From positions 1 through 49,155 of the forward strand of contig NZ_LKEG01000036.1 of the NCBI RefSeq assembly GCF_001645105.1: DNA of 49,155 nt. Direction: 5' to 3'. Made by a program: the position numbers and the translations under genes. This stretch comes from Pseudomonas marginalis. GTDB lineage: Bacteria > Pseudomonadota > Gammaproteobacteria > Pseudomonadales > Pseudomonadaceae. Of the stretch, positions 43,971 through 49,155 are shown piece after piece (position 1 is the stretch's first letter; each line of letters begins with the position of its first letter). The notes under the pieces were generated by a model. It saw only the letters and a program-made list of their open reading frames with translations. It made no database searches and was not told the DNA's origin.

Positions 43971-45623
43971 TTGGCCCGATTGAACACTCAAACTCCTCCC
44001 GCCGTCGTCGCTTCACCCAACCGCACCCAGGACATACTCGCCGGGCTCTCCATCGCCGGCTTGCTGCTGCCAGAGGCGGTGGCCTATTCCAGTATTGCCG
44101 CGCTGCCGCCCCAGGCCGGCGTCATTGCCCTGTTTGCCGGGTTGCTGTGCTACGGCCTGATGGGCACCAGCCGCTTTGCGATCGTTTCGGCCACCTCGTC
44201 TTCGGCTGCGGTACTGGCGGCCGCAACCGCTAGCCTGGCAGGTGATGACCCGGCGCTGAGGCTCCCCCTGGCATTCGGACTGGTGCTGGTCACAGGTGCG
44301 TTTTTCCTGTTGGCCGGGCTGTTCAAGCTCGGTGGTGTCACCTCGTTTATCGCCAAGCCGGTATTGCGCGGTTTTGCTTTCGGTCTGGCGCTGACCATCA
44401 TCCTCAAACAATTGGCCAGCGTGGTTGGGGTGCACCTGACCGACAACAACCTTGTCCGCTTCCTGCCGCAGTTGCTGGAGCAATGGCCACGCTGGAATTG
44501 GCCGGCTGCGCTGGTGGCCGCCGTTGCGTTGCTGGTGTTGTGGCTGTGCGCGCGAATCCCGCGCCTGCCCGGCGGATTATTGGTGGTGGTGCTGGGCATC
44601 GTTGCCGGGCAGTACCTGGATCTGCAGACCCATGGCGTGGCGCTGATTGGCGTGATCGAACTGCGCCTGGAGCTGGGGCACCTTCCGGTGTTGCCATTCG
44701 CCGACTGGTTGCGTCTGGGCGAGCTGGCGTTTGCCTTGGTCATGATTCTGTACGCTGAGTCCTACGGCTCCATCAGCTCATTCGCGCTTAAACATGGCGA
44801 CCGCGTGTCATCCAACCGCGATTTGCTGGCGTTGGGCGCGGCGAACCTCGTGTCCGGATTGTTCCACGGCATGCCGGTCGGTGCCGGGTATTCGGCGACT
44901 TCGGCCAATGAAGCGGCGGGTGCGGGTTCACGTTTGGCCGGCATCATTGCCGCGCTGGTGGTACTGGTGATTGTGTTGACGGTGCTGCCCTATGTTGCGC
45001 TAACCCCGGAGCCAGTGCTGGCAGCCATCGTCATGTACGCGCTGGGACGTGGCTTGAGCCTGCAGCCTCTGGGACGCTACTTCCTGTGGAGGCGTGATCG
45101 CTTGCTGGTGATCTGTGCCGTCGCTGCGGTGCTGGTGCTCGGCGTGCTGGATGGATTGCTGCTGGCAGTGGCGGTCAGCGTCTTGTTGATGCTGCGCCAG
45201 ATGTCGTCGGCAGACATCCAGGTGCTCGGTCGCCTGGGTGACAGTCATGACTTTGTAGGCCGTCAACATCATGCTGATGCGCTGGACGTACCGGGCCTAT
45301 TGATCGTGCGTCCCAGCGAAGCGCTGTTTTTCGCCAATGCCGAACGTATCCTGGGCGCGGCCCTGCGCCTGATGCGCCGGTCCCAGGCAGAGACGGTGGT
45401 GCTAAGCCTCGAAGAGTCCCCCGACCTCGACGGAACCAGTATCGAAGCGCTGGCAGCATTTTTTGCGCAGGTGCGCGGGGAGGGCAAGCGGCTGGTGCTG
45501 GCGCGGGTAAGGCATGATGCCCTTGAGGTGTTGCAGGCGCTGCCTGAAGCGTTGCCACCGCACGTGCTGCTCAGCGGTTTGAGCGTCGACGGTGCTGTGC
45601 AACTGGCCAATTCCCACGCATAA
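43971..45623 (+). CDS. SulP/SLC26-type anion transporter with STAS domain
   Basis: A 550-residue inner-membrane transporter of the sulfate permease (SulP) family. The N-terminal segment DILAGLSIAGLLLPEAVAYS starts the first helix pair; about 12-14 helices follow to residue 410, including GMPVGAGYSATSANEAAGAG. The C-terminal STAS domain (about 440-545) contains VVLSLEESPDLDGTSIEAL at the phosphorylation-loop position. Sulfate, bicarbonate or dicarboxylate are possible substrates. There is no ATG: TTG at 43971 (GGAG 10 bp upstream) or TTG at 43980 (AAGG 9 bp upstream) must be the start. Ends in a bidirectional terminator shared with acnB. Confidence 0.9.
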   Translation: MARLNTQTPPAVVASPNRTQDILAGLSIAGLLLPEAVAYSSIAALPPQAGVIALFAGLLCYGLMGTSRFAIVSATSSSAAVLAAATASLAGDDPALRLPLAFGLVLVTGAFFLLAGLFKLGGVTSFIAKPVLRGFAFGLALTIILKQLASVVGVHLTDNNLVRFLPQLLEQWPRWNWPAALVAAVALLVLWLCARIPRLPGGLLVVVLGIVAGQYLDLQTHGVALIGVIELRLELGHLPVLPFADWLRLGELAFALVMILYAESYGSISSFALKHGDRVSSNRDLLALGAANLVSGLFHGMPVGAGYSATSANEAAGAGSRLAGIIAALVVLVIVLTVLPYVALTPEPVLAAIVMYALGRGLSLQPLGRYFLWRRDRLLVICAVAAVLVLGVLDGLLLAVAVSVLLMLRQMSSADIQVLGRLGDSHDFVGRQHHADALDVPGLLIVRPSEALFFANAERILGAALRLMRRSQAETVVLSLEESPDLDGTSIEALAAFFAQVRGEGKRLVLARVRHDALEVLQALPEALPPHVLLSGLSVDGAVQLANSHA

Positions 45624-45659
45624 AAAAACGCCGCGTACCTTGCGATACGCGGCGTTTTT
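45624..45659. terminator. Bidirectional terminator between SulP and acnB
   Basis: AAAAACGCCGCGTA (45624-45637) and TACGCGGCGTTTTT (45646-45659) make a perfect 14-bp stem with an 8-base loop. A-run on one side and T-run on the other make it work on both strands, for the convergent SulP and acnB genes. Confidence 0.95.
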
Positions 45660-45673
45660 ACATCGCTAAACCC

Positions 45674-48283
45674 TTAGGCTTGAATCACCGGGATGTTAGC
45701 GCTCGCTGCAATCTTACGGAACTCAGCAATCTGGTCGAAGTTCAGGTAGCGGTAGACGTCACTGGCCATGGTGTCCAGTTTCGCTGCGTAGCCCATGTAC
45801 TCTTCGACGGTCGGCAGGCGACCCAGGGTAGACGCCACGGCCGCCAGCTCGGCCGAAGCCAGGTAGACGTTAGCGCCGTCACCCAGACGGTTCGGGAAGT
45901 TACGGGTCGAGGTCGACACCACGGTCGAATTCGGCTCTACACGTGCCTGGTTACCCATGCACAGCGAGCAGCCCGGCATTTCCATGCGTGCGCCAGCCTT
46001 GCCGTAGATACCGTAGTAGCCTTCTTCGGTCAGTTGGTGAGCGTCCATCTTGGTCGGCGGCGACAGCCACAGACGCGTCGGCAGCTGGCCCTTGACCTGC
46101 TCCAGCAACTTACCGGCAGCGCGGAAGTGACCGATGTTGGTCATGCACGAACCGATGAACACTTCGTCGATCTTCTCACCGGCAACACTGGACAGCAGAC
46201 GGGCGTCGTCCGGGTCGTTCGGTGCGCAGAGGATCGGCTCGTTGATGTCGGCCAGGTCGATCTCGATGATTTCGGCGTATTCCGCGTCGGCATCGGCTTC
46301 CATCAGTTCCGGGTTGGCAACCCAGGCTTCCATCGCTTGGGCGCGACGTTCCAGGGTGCGCGGGTCACCGTAGCCTTCACCGATCATCCAGCGCAGCAGG
46401 GTGATGTTGGAGTTCAGGTACTCGGTGATCGAGTCTTTCGACAGCTTGATGGTGCAACCGGCAGCCGAACGTTCAGCCGAGGCGTCGGACAGCTCGAAAG
46501 CTTGCTCCAGCGTCAGGTCGTTGAGGCCTTCGATTTCCAGGATGCGGCCGGAGAAGGCGTTCTTCTTGCCTTTTTTCTCTACGGTCAGCAGACCCGATTG
46601 GATCGCGTAGTACGGAATGGCATGAACCAGGTCACGCAGGGTGATGCCAGGTTTCATTTTGCCTTTGAAGCGCACCAGGATCGATTCCGGCATGTCCAGT
46701 GGCATTACGCCAGTGGCTGCGGCGAACGCGACCAGGCCAGAGCCGGCCGGGAACGAGATGCCCATCGGGAAACGGGTGTGGGAGTCGCCACCGGTGCCGA
46801 CGGTGTCCGGCAGCAGCATGCGGTTCAGCCAGCTGTGGATGATGCCGTCGCCTGGACGCAGCGATACACCGCCACGGGTCATGATGAAGTCAGGCAGGGT
46901 GTGGTGGGTGGTCACGTCGATCGGCTTTGGATAGGCCGCGGTATGGCAGAACGACTGCATTACCAGATCGGTCGAGAAGCCCAGGCACGCCAGGTCTTTC
47001 AGTTCATCACGGGTCATAGGACCGGTGGTGTCCTGGGAGCCCACGGTGGTCATCTTCGGTTCGCAGTAGGTGCCAGGACGAACGCCTTTGCCTTCCGGCA
47101 GACCGCACGCCTTACCGACCATTTTCTGTGCCAGGGTGAAGCCTTTGCCGGTGTCGACAGGCGCTTCAGGCAGCTTGAACAGGTCGGTAGGGCCCAGGCC
47201 CAGCTCAGCACGTGCCTTGTCCGTCAGGCCGCGACCGATGATCAGCGGGATACGGCCGCCGGCACGAACTTCGTCCAACAGCACCGGGGTCTTCATTTCG
47301 AAGGTGGTGATGACTTCGTCGGTACCGTGCTTGCAGACTTTGCCGGCATGCGGGTACAGGTCGATCACGTCGCCCATGTTGATGTTGGAGACGTCGAACT
47401 CGATGGGCAGTGCGCCCGCATCTTCCATGGTGTTGTAGAAGATCGGAGCGATTTTGCTGCCGAAGCAGAAACCGCCGGCGCGCTTGTTCGGCACGTAGGG
47501 AACGTCGTCGCCGAAGAACCACAGCACGGAGTTGGTCGCGGATTTACGCGAGGAACCGGTACCGACCACGTCGCCGACGTAGGCGATCGGGAAGCCTTGG
47601 CCGCGCATCTCTTCGATCTGCTTCATCGGGCCGGTCTTGCCTTGCTCGTCCGGCACGATGCCTTCACGGGCCATTTTCAGCATGGCCAGGGCGTGCAGCG
47701 GGATGTCAGGACGGGACCAGGCATCCGGCGCAGGGGACAGGTCGTCGGTGTTGGTTTCGCCTGTGACCTTGAACACGCGCAGGCTGATTTTGTCGGCCAG
47801 GGTAGGGCGGTTGCTGAACCACTCGCCGTCAGCCCAGGACTGAAGCACGCCTTTGGCGTGTTCGTTGCCGTTCTTGGCTTTTTCGGCGACGTCGTGGAAC
47901 GCATCGAACATCAGCAGGGTGTGCTTGAGTTGGGCGGCGGCGACCGGTGCCAGTGTGGCGTCGTCCAGCAGCTCAACCAGGGTCACGATGTTGTAGCCGC
48001 CTTGCATGGTGCCAAGCAGTTCAACCGCGCGTTTCTTGTCGATCAGGGGGGAAGTGGCTTCGCCCTTGGCCAGGGCAGACAGGAAACCGGCCTTGACGTA
48101 AGCGGCTTCGTCAACACCTGGTGGAATGCGGTTGGTGATCAGGTCAACGAGGAATTCTTCTTCGCCAGCCGGAGGATTTTTCAGCAGCTCGACCAGGCCT
48201 GCGGTTTGTTCGGCGTTAAGCGGCTGGGGAACGATACCCAGGGCTGCACGCTCTTCGATATGTTTGCGGTAGGCTTCAAGCAC
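45674..48283 (-). CDS. acnB: Bifunctional aconitate hydratase B / 2-methylisocitrate dehydratase
   Basis: An 869-residue AcnB, the main growth-phase aconitase that converts citrate to isocitrate in the TCA cycle and can act in the methylcitrate cycle. The N-terminal HEAT-like region ([12 protein letters not shown]) is diagnostic of AcnB as opposed to AcnA. The [4Fe-4S] ligands are one Cys in [12 protein letters not shown] (about 711) and two in [11 protein letters not shown] (about 768). The start is the GTG at 48283 with GAGGG 8 bp upstream, giving the length of P. aeruginosa AcnB; the open frame extends to 48310 without support. A large palindrome lies in its upstream region (48395-48532). 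Confidence 0.97.
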   Translation of the reverse strand: MLEAYRKHIEERAALGIVPQPLNAEQTAGLVELLKNPPAGEEEFLVDLITNRIPPGVDEAAYVKAGFLSALAKGEATSPLIDKKRAVELLGTMQGGYNIVTLVELLDDATLAPVAAAQLKHTLLMFDAFHDVAEKAKNGNEHAKGVLQSWADGEWFSNRPTLADKISLRVFKVTGETNTDDLSPAPDAWSRPDIPLHALAMLKMAREGIVPDEQGKTGPMKQIEEMRGQGFPIAYVGDVVGTGSSRKSATNSVLWFFGDDVPYVPNKRAGGFCFGSKIAPIFYNTMEDAGALPIEFDVSNINMGDVIDLYPHAGKVCKHGTDEVITTFEMKTPVLLDEVRAGGRIPLIIGRGLTDKARAELGLGPTDLFKLPEAPVDTGKGFTLAQKMVGKACGLPEGKGVRPGTYCEPKMTTVGSQDTTGPMTRDELKDLACLGFSTDLVMQSFCHTAAYPKPIDVTTHHTLPDFIMTRGGVSLRPGDGIIHSWLNRMLLPDTVGTGGDSHTRFPMGISFPAGSGLVAFAAATGVMPLDMPESILVRFKGKMKPGITLRDLVHAIPYYAIQSGLLTVEKKGKKNAFSGRILEIEGLNDLTLEQAFELSDASAERSAAGCTIKLSKDSITEYLNSNITLLRWMIGEGYGDPRTLERRAQAMEAWVANPELMEADADAEYAEIIEIDLADINEPILCAPNDPDDARLLSSVAGEKIDEVFIGSCMTNIGHFRAAGKLLEQVKGQLPTRLWLSPPTKMDAHQLTEEGYYGIYGKAGARMEMPGCSLCMGNQARVEPNSTVVSTSTRNFPNRLGDGANVYLASAELAAVASTLGRLPTVEEYMGYAAKLDTMASDVYRYLNFDQIAEFRKIAASANIPVIQA

Positions 48284-48394
48284 AGTTATTACCCTCATCA
48301 GTGGTCCCACGGGACGCTCATCCAGAAATGAACGGCACGCATGCGCTCGGGGGCTTTTTGGGCCGCAAAGCCAGCGCTGCCGGCATTCCTCACA

Positions 48395-48532
48395 GAAGCT
48401 GCTTTCAAAGTTTTACGCCTGCAGAACGGAGCTGATGAGGGTTGGCGAGGGCTCTGACCTACCGAGTCATTAACCATCGCCAACACCGTTCTGAAGGAAC
48501 GACTGTGCTCGTGACGCTTTGAAAACAGCTTC
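48395..48532. repeat. Long interrupted palindrome upstream of acnB
   Basis: GAAGCTGCTTTCAAAG (48395-48410) pairs with CTTTGAAAACAGCTTC (48517-48532) with one mismatch. Inside, CAGAACGG pairs with CCGTTCTG and GTTGGCGA with TCGCCAAC, in nested order. The intergenic gap 48284-48680 also holds GTCCCACGGGAC at 48302-48313. It does not match the REP families elsewhere in this window. It may be an acnB leader structure, a MITE-like element, or a small RNA gene. Confidence 0.7.
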
Positions 48533-48680
48533 CAGCGGATTATTGGCGCCTTACAAGGCCGGATGATTCTACGGCAAAAAAATTCTAAAGGTAAGTTGCC
48601 TCGCCAAGTTTGCAGGGTGATGAAGGTTAGACAAAGGGCTAACATGGCGCATTGTTTCGCTGATCTGCGTGTTGTTGCCC

Positions 48681-49151
48681 ATGTCCAACCAAACCATCAA
48701 GACCCCCTGCGTCGGCCTGTGCTCCACGGTTTACGGCGATCTCGTGTGCCGTGGCTGCAAGCGCTTCCACCACGAAGTGATCCTGTGGAATGGCTATAAC
48801 GAAGAAGAAAAACGCGCGGTCTGGCTGCGGTTGGAGCAATTGTTGGTGCAGGTTATGGCCGGAAAGCTCGAAGTTTTCGACCCCAAAACCCTGCGCGGCC
48901 AGTTGGAACAGCGCAAGATCCGCTTCGTGCCGCACCAGTCCGAGTACTGCTGGGCCTATCAATTGATCGCGCGTGGGGCGCGGGTGATCAATAACCTGGA
49001 GGCCTACGGCATGGTGCTGTTACCCGAATTTCGTGACTGGGCCTTGCCGGAATTACGCGATGCCATTGATCGGGAGTTCTTTATCCTGTCCGAGGCGCAT
49101 TACCAGCGCTATATCGCGCCGGGGTTCCTGAGAGACGCGCTCGCTGACTGA
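48681..49151 (+). CDS. DUF1289 domain-containing protein
   Basis: A 156-residue cytoplasmic protein. The N-terminal DUF1289 module has the Cys cluster TPCVGLCSTVYGDLVCRGCKR (Cys at about 10, 14, 23 and 26), a likely zinc or Fe-S site, followed by HHEVILWNGYNEEEKRAVW. The remaining 90 residues form an extension typical of the longer Pseudomonas members. ATG at 48681 is chosen; a GTG at 48669 is in frame and neither has a good Shine-Dalgarno. Divergent from acnB. Function unknown. Confidence 0.88.
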   Translation: MSNQTIKTPCVGLCSTVYGDLVCRGCKRFHHEVILWNGYNEEEKRAVWLRLEQLLVQVMAGKLEVFDPKTLRGQLEQRKIRFVPHQSEYCWAYQLIARGARVINNLEAYGMVLLPEFRDWALPELRDAIDREFFILSEAHYQRYIAPGFLRDALAD

Positions 49152-49155
49152 CAAC

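Noticed and set aside
45680..48331. Open frame of 883 codons antisense to acnB
   Set aside because: Shadow frame; the residue make-up is unlike a protein and the acnB iron-sulfur motifs are on the other strand.

Overview
The window is a chromosomal segment from a GC-rich gammaproteobacterium, almost certainly a Pseudomonas of the P. fluorescens complex. The grounds are several kinds of fluorescens-type REP/REPIN palindromes (for example GTGGGAGGGGGCTTGCTCCC), the 180-kDa-class NAD-glutamate dehydrogenase gdhB, a 869-residue AcnB with a GTG start, a Pseudomonas-type giant dermonecrotic-toxin (DUF6543) gene, and many short Pseudomonas core genes. I see no rRNA, tRNA, CRISPR array, prophage or insertion sequence. 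Species assignment is inference.

Layout. 1-2.8 kb: a recombination scar (a shrunken copy of an oxidoreductase 3' end joined to a fadD tail), a REPIN, an intact Gfo/Idh/MocA oxidoreductase, then a secreted YCF48/BNR protein paired with an RND/MMPL exporter (to 5.2 kb). 5.2-10.1 kb: one giant toxin-like gene. 10.3-12.3 kb: a small conserved-type ORF coupled to a periplasmic lactonase, plus two very small exported ORFs. 12.4-17.8 kb: sbcD-sbcC-GST operon (DNA hairpin nuclease). 18.2-25.0 kb: six overlapping genes moxR-DUF58-DUF4381-batA-batB-batD (envelope/stress 'Bat' operon), bracketed by REPINs. 26.2-31.1 kb: gdhB. 31.1-34.7 kb: a small secreted protein, two FCD-type GntR regulators and a DctA-type transporter. 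35.0-35.6 kb: tag (3-methyladenine glycosylase). 35.7-38.6 kb: a cupin, a quinol-monooxygenase-like protein, a MocR regulator and an AhpD-like protein. 38.6-42.1 kb: SDR, aminoglycoside-phosphotransferase-like, 2-hydroxyacid dehydrogenase and isochorismatase-like genes. 42.5-45.6 kb: serine/threonine permease and SulP transporter. 45.7-49.2 kb: acnB and a DUF1289 gene.

Two regulatory systems stand out. (1) Three promoters around the MocR gene (cupin, monooxygenase, AhpD-like) share one architecture: TGG-type half-sites 24 bp apart, a third half-site overlapping the -35, then exactly 17 bp to a -10 of form TAGNNT, with start codons 55-59 bp beyond the element. This predicts a local MocR regulon. 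(2) The isochorismatase-family gene is preceded by an apparently leaderless 28-codon ORF containing five consecutive Thr codons and four Cys codons in six, overlapping a hairpin, followed by a rho-independent terminator and then a perfect 7-bp repeat that would hide the Shine-Dalgarno of the hydrolase gene. It reads like an undescribed attenuator.
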